Under the pieces are notes generated by a model, which saw only the letters and a list, made by a program, of their open reading frames with translations, was not told the origin of the DNA and searched no databases. Position numbers and translations under genes: made by a program. A stretch of DNA of 64,000 nt from Blumeriella jaapii (taxonomy: Eukaryota; Ascomycota; Leotiomycetes; Helotiales; Drepanopezizaceae). Location: assembly GCA_009599575.1 (NCBI GenBank), contig VWND01000001.1, positions 2,790,001-2,854,000 on the forward strand, written 5' to 3'. Of the stretch, positions 9,859 through 19,369 are shown piece by piece. Position 1 is the stretch's first letter. Each line of letters starts with the position of its first letter.

Positions 9859-11330
9859 TTGCAATTCGAATCGCTTTTTTTTAATATTATAACATTTTAT
9901 GCTTTTTTTATAAATCGACGCGGCATCCGAAAACGAACGCAACCCGTACGATTCGGCTTCGAATCAGCACTTCCACCTTCTGCTTCCGCTTTTAGCGCTT
10001 TCGAATTTCTATTCGTTCCAGGCTTTTTCGACGATTCTGGCAGCGAGTTTTTATTCCACGACTTTTCTACCGAACCACAATTTTTATTCCACGACTTTTT
10101 TACCGAATCATAATCATCTGCTAAATCCTTTCGTTTTACGATCGAATCTAAGATCGAATTGTACGACGCTGATACCCTAGTACCTTCAAACCGACGAATG
10201 CCCCTACGACTGCCTAGCATATCTGCTAACGCTAAAGGATTTACTGCGGCCCAGCAGTTTCAAATCGCCTAAATAATCGTTTAAGCTATCGCCGCCGCTC
10301 GCTTTCCAGCTTTTTCCGCTAATATCGCCCGCGACGCTTTTTTTTTATTTCGAGCTTCGCGCGCTTTTACCGCAGATTTTTAATCAATTCTCGAATACTA
10401 CCTTTCCGTTTTCGATCCAGCCATTTTCCGAATCGAATTATTTAAAATTAAATATTTTCGCCACGCTTTTAGCGATTATTAAAAAAAAATTAAATATAAC
10501 GCATAAAAAATAAATATAAAATTGTTTATTAAAAAATACTTAAAAAACTTTATACAAAATATAAATTAAGCCAAAGCATATTTCAAATGTATTATTAAAA
10601 AAGTAAAAACTATTATTTTAAAATATTTAAACCTCGAGTTTTATAATTAAGCCTAATCGGCCCGAAACGTTTTTCGCATTTTTAATTAACGCTTTTTTAA
10701 TTATAACCGCGTTTAATTTGCTAAATTGCAATATAATAAGTTTTATATAAATAACGGTTAAATTTATAATAATTTTCGTTTTTTGTTTATTCGTTACGTA
10801 ATTATTAGCAAAATTGCTAAAAACCGTTGATTTAAAATATATGCGAAAAAATCATTTTTATTTTTAAATACGATTTTCGAATAAAAAAATATAAAATAAA
10901 TAATAATTATATTGTTTTAAACGAGTTTTTAACCGTTGCGAATAAAAAGTCACGCAATATCCGAGCTAAAAAAATAGCTTCTGCCCGTCGCATAAGCCAT
11001 TTTTTTTTATTATAACTTTTGCTAATTAAAATTCTAAGCGTATTCCCGGTATTTTTAAAGCTTTATAGCGTTTTATTTTTCCAGCTTTTTTTGCTCGTAT
11101 AATTTCTTTTTTTTTTAGAAAAAATTTTTACGAGCGTATAACGGCCATTTTTGCCACCCCCGGTTTTCCCCGTTTAATTGCGCGTTTTTTTAGCGTTTAT
11201 TATAATTACGGCAAGCTCGGCTATTTCGCAAACGTTTGCTTCGACGCTAAGTTCAATCGCAAAATCGCCGAAATAGCTATCGACGAAAAGCAAAACAATT
11301 TATTAAAAAACTTTTAAATCGTAGCAAAAA
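9859..11330 (+). pseudogene. A1 gag (capsid and zinc knuckle), degraded
   Basis: The first part (to about 10450) is a Ser/Pro/Phe-rich N-terminal region followed by FTAAQQFQIA and AIAAAR segments, reminiscent of the N-terminal Gag of fungal Gypsy elements, leading to a YYLSVFDPAIF stretch. The capsid part (10450-11150) is riddled with stops. The zinc knuckle is at 11198-11239: CX2CX4HX4C with the first two Cys and the His changed to Tyr, leaving only the last Cys. In A4 (54252-54293) and A2 (43052-43093) the second Cys survives. TGT-to-TAT, TGC-to-TAC and CAC-to-TAT are RIP-type changes. The start codon is uncertain; no unmutated start could be identified. Confidence 0.75.
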
Positions 11331-12264
11331 CTTTTATTATAACAAAAAATTCGATTTGTAAAAAGATTTAAAATTTAATTAGCGCTTTTTAATAAAAAAG
11401 CGATAGTTTTTAATTTTTATAAAACTAGCACGTAATAAATTATATATTAAAACATTTGCATATATCGATAGCGAAGCTAATATTTTCGGTGCGATTAAAA
11501 CTTTTTTAGCGTATTAATTTTTTTAACGTTTCGGAATAAATTTTATTCGGCTATATAAACTTATTATATTTACCGATTATAATAGCGAGCCGGAAAAGTT
11601 TATTTTTTCTGCTATTTTTTTTTTTTTTACGATTAACCGACGTCGTATAAATTTTTCTTTTTTAATTATAAATCTAAGCTTTACCGACGTTTTTATTAAT
11701 CGCAAATTTTTATAGCATTATAATTTGAAATAAGCGTATAATCAAAAAAAAAAAAAAACAAAATAAAATGGCTATTCGATATGTCCGTTATTTTTTATTT
11801 TAACGAGCAATTATTCGTCGATTTTAATCAGCGAAAAAAGCCTAAAATGCTTAGTCGCATATATTAAAAAGATATAAACAAACGAAACAGCGTAATAAAA
11901 GCTTTATATATTTCTGCCAATACTTTTACGACGATCAAAAAGGCTTATTTAAGTTTTAAAGCTAATAAATTTTCTACGTTTATGCGAAATTTCAAAAGCA
12001 GTTTGCATAAAATAAAAAAGTTTTTTATTAGCAGCTTTAAACCGATTAAGCCGGATTTTTTAACCGGGCCAATTGCTATTCCGTTTACTTTCAATTGTAA
12101 TATTAGCTGTATTTTCGCTTTTGCATTTAACGCTTTATAAACACGTTACGAAAAGCGAATGCGAATCGCAAAAAAAAAAATATTATTATTATCCAGCGAT
12201 TGCACGTTTATTGCTTTTATATATAATATAAATAAAAAACGTTTCCGCCGTACGAAATTTCGCC

Positions 12265-15200
12265 GAATTTAAAAAAATTATATAATTCGCGGCAATAAAA
12301 AGTATTTCCGTTTCCGACGTTTTGCAAGCTAAATATAACGATAACGTAGTTTTTATAAAAAAGCTTTTTTTAATTTAGTATTCGGAATTCGAAAAACTGT
12401 TTTATAAGCAAAAAAGCGATAAGCTCGCTTTTCGCCGCTCCGGTATAAATTATAAAATATATTTTACTACGGAAAATACGCTTTTTATAAAACTATTTAA
12501 ACGTTTTACGAATAAACAGCTTATAAAAATCAAAAGCTATATTTTCGACAATTTGCACAAAAGCTTTATTAAATTTTTTAATACTTTTTTCGCCGCTCCG
12601 ATTTTATTTATTAAAAAGTCAAACGGCTTTATACGCTTATATATCGATTACCGCAAGCTTAACGATTTTACGAAATTTTTTTTTTATTTTTTGCTTTTAA
12701 TCGACGAAATATTAGCGCGAATTATTAAAGCTAAAATATTTACGAAAATTAATATTTAATAAGTATTTAATCGAGTCCGGATATTCGAAAAATCTAAAAA
12801 ATTAATTAATTTCCGTATCCGATACGGTATATACAAATATAAAATCTTTTCGTTCGGCTTTATTAATAAATCCGTTATATTTCAACGTTTTATTAATAAT
12901 ATTTTTATAAAGCATTTAAATAATTTTTATTCGGCGTATTTTAACGATATTTTTATTTACTTCGCGAACGATTTAAAATATAAAATCCACGTTAAAAAAA
13001 TCTTATCGATTTTAAAAAAACACGGCCTGAAAGCTAATATTAAAAAATGCGAATTTAATATTACGAAAACTAAATTTTTAAATTTCGTTATTAATATTTA
13101 AAATATTAAAATAAATCCGGAAAAAATCGCTATTATTAAAAATTAGCAATATGCAGCGAATATACGAGGCGTGCAAAATTTTTTAAGCTTTTGCAATTTT
13201 TACAAACGCTTTATAGCCGGCTACAGCCGCATTTGCCGCTCTTTTATTGCTTTTATAAGCAAAAACGTTTTTTTTTTTCGTATTCGAGAAAAAACAGAAA
13301 AACGTATAAAAAGCATTGCGCAAAGCTTTATTAAATACTTTTATTTTATATTATTACGACTTTTACAAATAAACGCGCTTGAAAACAGATTTTTTTAATA
13401 AAATAATAGCTAGCGTATTATCGCAATTGCAAAAAAATAATTTTTATTATCCGGTCGGTTTTTTTTTCAAAATTATAATCGACGCCGAATTTAATTATCC
13501 GATTTACGATAAAAAGCTTTTCGTTATTTTTCGCTTTTTTAAAAATTATAAGCCGAAGCTGTTAAGCGTTTAAAAAAACATATATATATATACCGATTAC
13601 CGCGTTTTAAAATATTTTATAATAATTAAAAACTTTTCGGCCCGATAAGCCCGATAAATCGAGTTTTTCGCCGACTTTTATTTTACAATTATATACCGGT
13701 CGAAAATTATTAATACGTTCGCTAATACCTTTTTTCGCAAAAACCAAAACATTTTTTTATTAAAAGCCCGACAACAAACAGCTCGAAAGCAGCAAATGCT
13801 TTTCGACGATAAATTAAATTTTTAAATTTTAAAAAAAATGGCTGCTAAAAGCATAATTACGCTAGCGCTTATAAAAATAGCTTTCGATAAGCACGATAAT
13901 AACGGCACTTTTTCCGAAAAAAACAGCGAAAGCGAAAAAAATAAAATACTTATAAAAAAACTCGCAGACTTAATTTTCGTAATCGCATACGATATGCATA
14001 ATTATATAATTATAAACGATTTGCTGTAAATTAACAAAAACTTTTTTTTTTTCGAAGCGCAGCGAGCGCAAACCCGTAATTATAATTTTAATTATTAATT
14101 GCGACAAAACAAATTGTTTTTCCAAAGCAAATTAATAATGCTTTTGAAATCTTTCGAATTGCGAATCTTTTTGATCCGATATATTTATAAATAGCTTTGC
14201 GTAGCATACGCTGAAATAAAAAAAATAAAACTTTTGATCGGTCGCAAATATTATTAAAAAGCTATAAAAGCAAATATATAACAATACGTTTCGAATTATC
14301 GTTGCATACGAATAAAAGCTAAACGCGACAAAACCCCGGGCTTTTTAAAACTTTTGCTTATATTTAGCAGGCTTTATTAATATTTAACGATAAACTTTAT
14401 AAAGCTTTTATTAAACGAAAATAATTACGATTTCGCTTTTGTAATAATAAATCGCTTATTTAAAAAGCTTTTGTTAATTTTCTGCCATAAAATTATTACA
14501 GCGAAATAACTAGCAGCTTTGTTTTTGATTTATTAAATACGCTATTTCGGCATGCCGGATTTAATTATTTCGAACCGAAAAACTTAATTTGTTTCGGTTT
14601 TTTAATAAAAATTTTATCGTATATTAAAAACCAAAATCAAATTAATTATTACGTACAATTTTAATATCGATAAGCAGACCGAAATAATAAACTAATATAT
14701 TAAGCAACGCTTCCGCCCCTTTTGTTTTTATTACCAAAACAATTAAAAACGCTTTTTATTTTTAATAAATATTATATAACTGATTTTGCCGCACGAATTT
14801 TTCGGCAACGTTTTTTTTTTTTAAATTTTAAATAAATACGAAATTCGTATATCCTAGGATATAAACAATTTTTGTTTTTTTCGCTCGGCTATCGAAAAGC
14901 TTAACCGCGACAAAACTTTACATCTGGCCTTCCGAGCTAAAAAAGTTATAAAATACGCGTAATCGTTTATTGCGTAATAATAAATTAAAATAAAACGCTT
15001 CGCTAATTTGCATAAACGATTAATAAATTGAAAAATAAACGACGAAGTATTAATAAGTATTAAAAATTAAAAGCTCGACCGATTTTTCCGAAAGCTTTTA
15101 AATAAATAATACGGCCTAATTAAAATCGTCGACAAAATAAAAAAGAATTAAAAGCTTGATTTTTCCGCAAATTGGTTAATTTATCCAATTTTTTATTTAT

Positions 15201-15545
15201 ATTCGTTCCGAAAGCATATTAGCAACTTTTTACCTGGCTAACGCCGCCTCGAATCAGTTTTTATTTAATTACTTTTTAAATAAACGAAATAAAAAATCGA
15301 AAAAATAATAAATTCGAAATTATATAAAAAAGTATTGCAATACTAAATTAATTAAAAAAGCGCTGATAAAAATCTCGAATAATACTTTTGTTTTAACGTT
15401 ATAACGGCCTTTTACATTTTTCAAGCATTTCACCGATCGCATCCTACCGCCAAAAGCCTTTTACAAGCACTTTTCGCATGATTGCAAGCTTACAACGAAA
15501 GCAGAAAAGATTATATTAAATTGGAAAACGATAAACCCATGATCG
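12265..15545 (+). pseudogene. A1 pol (RT, RNase H, integrase, chromodomain), degraded
   Basis: RT is best seen at 12553-12759 with GFIRLYIDYRKLND (motif B region). The catalytic box at 12934-12960 reads AYFNDI, the first Asp of the YxDD box changed to Asn. LSFCNFYKRFIAGYS at about 13180 marks the RT connection. RNase H runs about 13380-13740, then a roughly 130-codon spacer (open at 13838-14029), integrase zinc region at 14150-14330, core with YLTI(N/D)F near 14390 and GMPDLIIS at 14549-14572, C-terminal domain from 14860, and a chromodomain-like segment at about 15285-15500. Stops and Asp-to-Asn or Ser-to-Phe changes follow RIP. Chromodomain identity is by alignment in my head to the family pattern, so treat its borders as approximate. 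Confidence 0.85.
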
Positions 15546-15568
15546 CAATTGCGCGAACGCAGTTTTTC

Positions 15569-15583
15569 GGAGGGGGGGAATAG
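15569..15583 (+). other. polypurine tract of A1
   Basis: GGAGGGGGGGAATAG directly precedes the 3' LTR, the plus-strand DNA synthesis primer site of LTR elements. Equivalent tracts precede the 3' LTRs at 6275, 42062, 47430 and 58626, and occur inverted after 51419. Confidence 0.85.
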
Positions 15584-15899
15584 TATTACGATTTTTACGA
15601 TCTTCCCCTGGCTAGTAGTAGTTGCCAGTAGTATAATTGCCAATGGTATGATTGCCAATGGTATGGTTGCCAATGGTATGGTTGCCAGTGGTATAATTGC
15701 CGGTGGTGTTGGAATAAGGTTTGGGCACGGACCACCTCGGCCACTAGGCCTCGCGCTAAGTCACGTGACCCATAAGCGCAACCCATTGTATATAAAGTTC
15801 GCGACCCCGAGCATTCTAGCTCGGTGTCTTTTTTTCAATCTATATGCGTACCTTTTGGTCCACATCACTCTTCTGATCACCCTCAAGCTAGCTGTGACA
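15584..15899 (+). repeat. 3' LTR of A1
   Basis: A 316-bp LTR starting TATTACG (TGTTACG with one G-to-A) and ending GCTGTGACA. Minisatellite units here are G-to-A mutated (GCCAATGG for GCCAGTGG), while the 3' outer end (CCACATCACTCTTCTGATCA) is clean: the mirror image of the 5' LTR. Confidence 0.95.
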
Positions 15900-15904
15900 A
15901 AAAT

Positions 15905-16191
15905 ACGCCGAGCAAAAATCATTCAAATGTTTTATAAAAATATTATTAATAAAACGTTAAAATATAACGGACTTATTAATAAAACCGGACGAAAAAAATT
16001 TTTTTTATATATATCGTATCGGATGCGAAAACTAATTAATTTTTTAAACTTTTCGAATATCCGGACTCGATTAAATACTTATTAAATATTAATTTTCGTA
16101 AACATTTTAGCTTTAGTAATTTGCGCTAGTATTTCGTTAATTAAAAACAAAAATAAATTTTTTTTTTGTAAAATCGTTAAGCTTGCGGTAA
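15905..16191 (-). pseudogene. A6 continuation, RT fragment
   Basis: It continues the A6 sequence after the A1 insertion: minus-strand RT around the FTKINI / EILARI motifs, matching 60560-60840 in A5. It ends at 16191, where another LTR begins. Removing A1 and one AAAAT restores collinearity with A5, proving the nested insertion. Confidence 0.85.
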
Positions 16192-16366
16192 TGTTACGAT
16201 TCTGGCCAGTAGTAAATTGCCAGTGGTAATTGCCAGTGGTAATTACCAGTGGTAATTGCCAGTAGTAATTGCTAGTGGTAGAATTAAGATTTGCGCACGG
16301 ACCCCCACCAACCTGTATTTAATAGTTCAAAGCTCCCGTTTATCTTAAAGCTCTTCATCTTAGTAT
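16192..16366 (+). repeat. Gyp-A-related LTR (variant), 5' part
   Basis: It starts TGTTACGATTCTGGCC and has 12-15-bp repeats ending in TTGCCAGTGGT, then GCACGGACC as in Gyp-A. It then diverges (CCCACCAACCTG, TGTATTTAATAG), lacking the Gyp-A core, E-box and hairpin. It is probably a sister LTR family. It is interrupted at 16367 by a Gyp-B terminus; its 3' part is not in the window. Confidence 0.65.
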
Positions 16367-16446
16367 TGTGACGATCTAATCAGTCGGAGGGCTGGGAGAT
16401 CAGTCAACTGGTCGCCGTATTCATATGGTATGAAAAACGAGCCTTT
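16367..16446 (-). repeat. Gyp-B LTR terminal fragment
   Basis: Begins with the exact inverted Gyp-B terminus TGTGACGATC and matches 36522-36600 (B2) and the reverse complement of the 3' LTR end of B1. It is cut at 16446 by TRIM-T. Being the outer end of an LTR it is hardly mutated. Confidence 0.85.
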
Positions 16447-16594
16447 TGTTACGGTTGTGTTCGGGCATTACCGTAACCCTTATATAATGCATCGTGGAAT
16501 AGATCCCAATCTATTCTTGTACCTTTTAGGTCAGTTGGCCTAATGGTAAAGCGATGCATCATTTGCTGGCCCGGGTGATTACCGGGCCGTCACA
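16447..16594 (+). repeat. left terminal repeat of TRIM-T
   Basis: 148 bp with three perfect inverted repeats: GTTACGGT/ACCGTAAC near the start, GAATAGAT/ATCTATTC in the middle, and GGCCCGG/CCGGGCC near the end. A TATA-like CTTATATAATG lies about 35 bp in. Confidence 0.9.
16535..16588 (+). other. tRNA-Gly-like segment inside TRIM-T repeat
   Basis: TTGGCCTAATGGTAAAGCG resembles the D arm (Pol III A box) of fungal tRNA-Gly. The stem CCCGG, 7-nt loop GTGATTA, CCGGG has the geometry of its T arm. No anticodon stem and no acceptor pairing can be drawn, and the spacing is a few bases short, so this is not a functional tRNA gene. It may be tRNA-derived or chance. The same block is in the right repeat. 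Confidence 0.35.
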
Positions 16595-16862
16595 GAAGAA
16601 TAGATTAACCTGATAGCGTATTTTTTGAGATTTGTGCGGCAGTACAAGCGAGGACACGTGATTTAAATTCCTTAGAGTCTGAGATTCCCCTGCTTTGAAA
16701 GCTTAGTAATCGCTAGGCTTCGCAATGGAACGAGGCGTTGGCTTTACCCTGACACGGTAGTCGGAATTATGTCGGCTATATGAGTTTCAGAAGCTTTTCG
16801 AAAAAACGTAGTAGCGAGCCTACCGGTTGCCGGGGACGGAACCGATTTTTAGAAAAGAGTAA

Positions 16863-17010
16863 TGTTACGGTTGTGTTCGGGCATTACCGTAACCCTTATA
16901 TAGTGCATCGTGGAATAGATCCCAATCTATTCTTGTACCTTTTAGGTCAGTTGGCCTAATGGTAAAGCGATGCACCATTTGCTGGCCCGGGTGATTACCG
17001 GGCCGTCACA
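16863..17010 (+). repeat. right terminal repeat of TRIM-T
   Basis: Same length as the left repeat. The two differences are AGTGC for AATGC and GCACCAT for GCATCAT; the left copy carries the RIP-like state at both. All three hairpins are kept. Confidence 0.9.
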
Positions 17011-17771
17011 ATAATACGACGTTTTTAAACGCAGTAAGCGTTTTTAATATTTGCGTATTTAATTTCGAAAAATTAAATTCAAAATCGTTTAAATTTTTTT
17101 TTTTCGAAATGCCGAAGTCTTTTAAATCTGATTTTATAAAATCGTCGCGTTTTTTATTAATTAATTTAAAAGTTGTAGCTCGGCGTCGATTTTCGGCTGT
17201 TTTTATTCGCGGTGCCTTTTTTGCTAGCGACGCGAATAATTTTCTTTTTCGAACAAAAAAAGTTTCGAAAATATCGGCGCGCTTTTTTGCGTTTTTTGTT
17301 TTTATTTTTTCCGGAATCGTTTTTATAAATATAATAGATTTTTTATATTCGAATAAGCGATTGTCTGCTATCACGCTTTTAATTTCGTTTTCGGATTCGT
17401 TTTCGATAATTGAAAATAAAAATCGCCGAATTATTTTAATTGTTTTAAAAATATTAATTATTACCGCGTATATCTTTTCGAATTAAACGAAAATAATATT
17501 AGCTTTTTCGTTTTTTTTATCGTCGTAAATTTAAAATATCGGAATAGCATCGTTTTATTTTTTCGATATAAAAATGCCGCATTTAACGACGCTTAATTCT
17601 TTGCTTTAAAAAAAAGTCAGATTTAAAATTTCGTAGCCGATTAAAACTTTTTTTAGCGATTGCATAGCGTCGTCGACTAGTTTATAAACAGCTGTAAAAA
17701 AGTTTGTAAATCTACGGGCCCTTAAATTATTAGCTCTCAAAGCTTGCGTTTTAAATGTATAAGCGTTTAAT
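17011..17771 (-). pseudogene. Gyp-D copy D2, Gag-like region (downstream part)
   Basis: The minus frame is largely open: 17374 down to 17006 is uninterrupted, Lys/Arg-rich (KKAPRIKTAENRR, then DFEFNFSKLNTQI). Joined to 31589 upstream after removing C1 and one TTAAT, the frame stays open across the site (..KKIWVLNAYTFKT..). The position upstream of any protease, hydrophilic composition and similarity of layout to D1-type elements suggest the C-terminal Gag. The pol that should follow is missing at 17010. Confidence 0.5.
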
Positions 17772-18183
17772 TGTAAGAATTGAAAGGCAGGGAAACACTA
17801 GTTCAGATAATAGAGCTCAGATAAGGTTGGGTTGATAGTCAGACTGATTTCTACCTTCTACATTTCTAATAAAAGGCGTGTATAAGTACAAAAGGAGGGG
17901 TGGAGCCCTCGAAAAAAGTATTTCCCAGGAAACCAGGCGAACCCCATTTAGTATGCTTTTCCAGCCCCTATCCCGATCTTTTTTTATCTTTTTTAATATA
18001 ATTCTAATAACTGGTTTCTTAGCAATTACTTTTATAAAATATTTTATTTAAATGTTATTTTCAGCTTTTATAATATTATCCGGCCCCTACGGCCTATCCG
18101 CAGAAAGTATTATTCGAGAGTTGATAAAAGGCAGAGGTTTTGGCGGATCATCTGACTTATATACGTGATATTAGTTCCTGATA
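17772..18183 (-). repeat. 3' LTR of C1
   Basis: A 412-bp LTR. The outer side (TGTAAGAATTGAAAGGCAGG) is clean. The inner end is mutated to CCTGATA, and its CACGTG is converted to TACGTG. Purine-rich AGAAAAGAAAATAA on the minus strand (18184-18197) adjoins it as the polypurine tract. Confidence 0.9.
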
Positions 18184-18197
18184 TTATTTTCTTTTCT
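18184..18197 (-). other. polypurine tract of C1
   Basis: The minus strand reads AGAAAAGAAAATAA immediately before the 3' LTR. This confirms that C1 is transcribed on the minus strand. Confidence 0.7.
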
Positions 18198-18497
18198 AGG
18201 CCTTTGGTTTTCAAAAGCGACTGATTTTTTTATGCGTATGCTTCCGTATATGGCGTGCGTTACGCCTTCGAAATAACGTGCGGTTTCTTCCGCTTTCGGT
18301 CGTAAATTGTAGCTGTTCTGCTGTTCTGTTTTCTTTGTTTTCGGTAGCGCTCGCATTTTCGTTTGAAAAAGCCTTTTTCCTTAAAATGGCCGCAATCTTC
18401 CTGCTCAACTTTTTTTTCTTTTTCATTTTCATTTTCTTATCAGCTTTTTTTTACTTTAATTAACTGCTTTTCGCCGCGTTCGCCGCGAATTTTCAAA

Positions 18498-19240
18498 ATG
18501 CCTTTAATTTCTATCTGCCTTCGGTATATCCGCCTGATTTTACGCGAAAGCATTATAACGGCCTTTTTGCTTTTTTGCGTTTTCGAGCTTTTTAGCGTGA
18601 AATGCAACCGCTGCAAAGCTTCGCATATTTAATGCTTTTTTATAAATCTTTTAAACTTTTATTCGGATTTGCTTTTAATTAGCTACAGGTTTTTGCCGCA
18701 CGCGCTATCGAAACGCAAATTTTTTTCGCGGACTTTAACGATTTTATAAATCGTTTCGATGCTGCTATCGCCGCTGCCGCTTTTTTTCTTTTTATTGCCG
18801 AAGCCAAAGCTTTTGCTAAAACTTTTATCGATTTTATTATTTACGACGCTTATATAAATCGTTTAAAAAAAAATAACGCTTCGGCTTTTATAATAATCGA
18901 AGATCGTGCGAATCGCGCCGCGGCTCGGGCTGCCGCTGCCGTTGCTGCTGCTGCGTTCGTTTCTGTCGGTTTGGCGGCTGCTGCTATTTTAAAAGCTTTG
19001 GCTGCGCCGGTCCTTTTATTTAACGACGCTAATATAAAACGTATTTTCCGACGTTTCGAAAACGTCGCTCGGATTTATTTTAATTAATTAAATTAAATTT
19101 TGAATTTCTACGAAAATATCGTAATTGCAATTCAGAATTCGATTACGGCTATCGTAAAAACCTTAATTAAAATAAATCGAATATTTTGCGAATTCGTTTA
19201 ATATTAATTTTTTTTAGTTTGCCGCTGCTTTTCAATCTGA
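18498..19240 (+). pseudogene. possible antisense ORF in C1 3' region, Cys-motif and Ala-rich
   Basis: Plus-strand reading, opposite to C1 pol. The first part (frame of 18498) has CLRY at 18516 (second Cys turned Tyr), a further Cys, then CNRC near 18603-18614 and another Cys just after a stop, a spacing like a small fungal zinc motif. A frame change near 18632-18690 leads to an Ala-rich helical stretch with only one in-frame TAG (18680-18682) from 18632 to a TAA at 19085; the same frame continues with RIP-type stops to about 19240. Part (18880-19030) is much GC-richer than its surroundings. The complementary minus frame is also fairly open, so a shadow effect cannot be excluded. Antisense ORFs between pol and 3' LTR are known in some plant Gypsy elements; none is identified here. 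Confidence 0.35.
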
Positions 19241-19369
19241 AAGAAATAGCGATAAAAATAAGAAACAAGATAACGATAATAAAAATAAATTAGTTTAACG
19301 GCGGTTCTGAGGTTTTTTAAATGTTTTTATTTTTTTTTTTTTGTTTTTACGACGCGCATTTGTTACTGC

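Larger units (their letters stand above)
9332..15899 (+). mobile_element. Gyp-A copy A1, full-length Ty3/Gypsy chromovirus
   Basis: A 6,568-bp element with LTRs at 9332-9662 and 15584-15899 and a perfect 5-bp target duplication AAAAT (9327-9331 and 15900-15904). Both LTRs share a private insertion near their start (a second TTACGATC-type motif), confirming they are one pair. Order: LTR, gag with zinc knuckle, protease/RT/RNase H/integrase/chromodomain, polypurine tract, LTR. It is inserted in the opposite orientation into A6, an older member of the same family. Coding capacity is destroyed by RIP. Confidence 0.95.
16447..17010 (+). mobile_element. TRIM-T, miniature LTR retrotransposon, 564 bp
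   Basis: Two 148-bp direct repeats (16447-16594 and 16863-17010) differ at two positions and are bounded TGTTACGG...CCGTCACA. They flank a 268-bp non-coding middle that ends in the purine tract AGAAAAGAGT (16851-16860) just before the second repeat. TG/CA ends, tract position and size fit a terminal-repeat retrotransposon in miniature. No ORF longer than a few dozen codons and no convincing primer-binding site was found. The middle contains CACGTG near 16655. GC content is normal, unlike everything around it. Flanks do not share a target duplication (CCTTT left, ATAAT right). Mobilisation by a Gypsy family in trans is inference. Confidence 0.75.

Noticed and set aside
9897..10424. 175-codon antisense frame in the 5' part of A1, also open in A4 and A5
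   Set aside because: The sense strand in the complementary register reads a Gag-like N-terminus (TAAQ, AIAAAR, VFDPAIF segments) equally well, so the antisense frame is best explained as its shadow.
16535..16588. Functional tRNA gene in TRIM-T
   Set aside because: D-arm and T-arm resemblance only; no anticodon stem or acceptor stem can be formed.
16447..17010. Retrozyme (hammerhead ribozyme in the LTR)
   Set aside because: No CUGANGA...GAAA core was found in either repeat.
18880..19030. CpG island of a host gene
   Set aside because: It lies inside C1 between chromodomain and LTR, with no splice or start context of a host gene.
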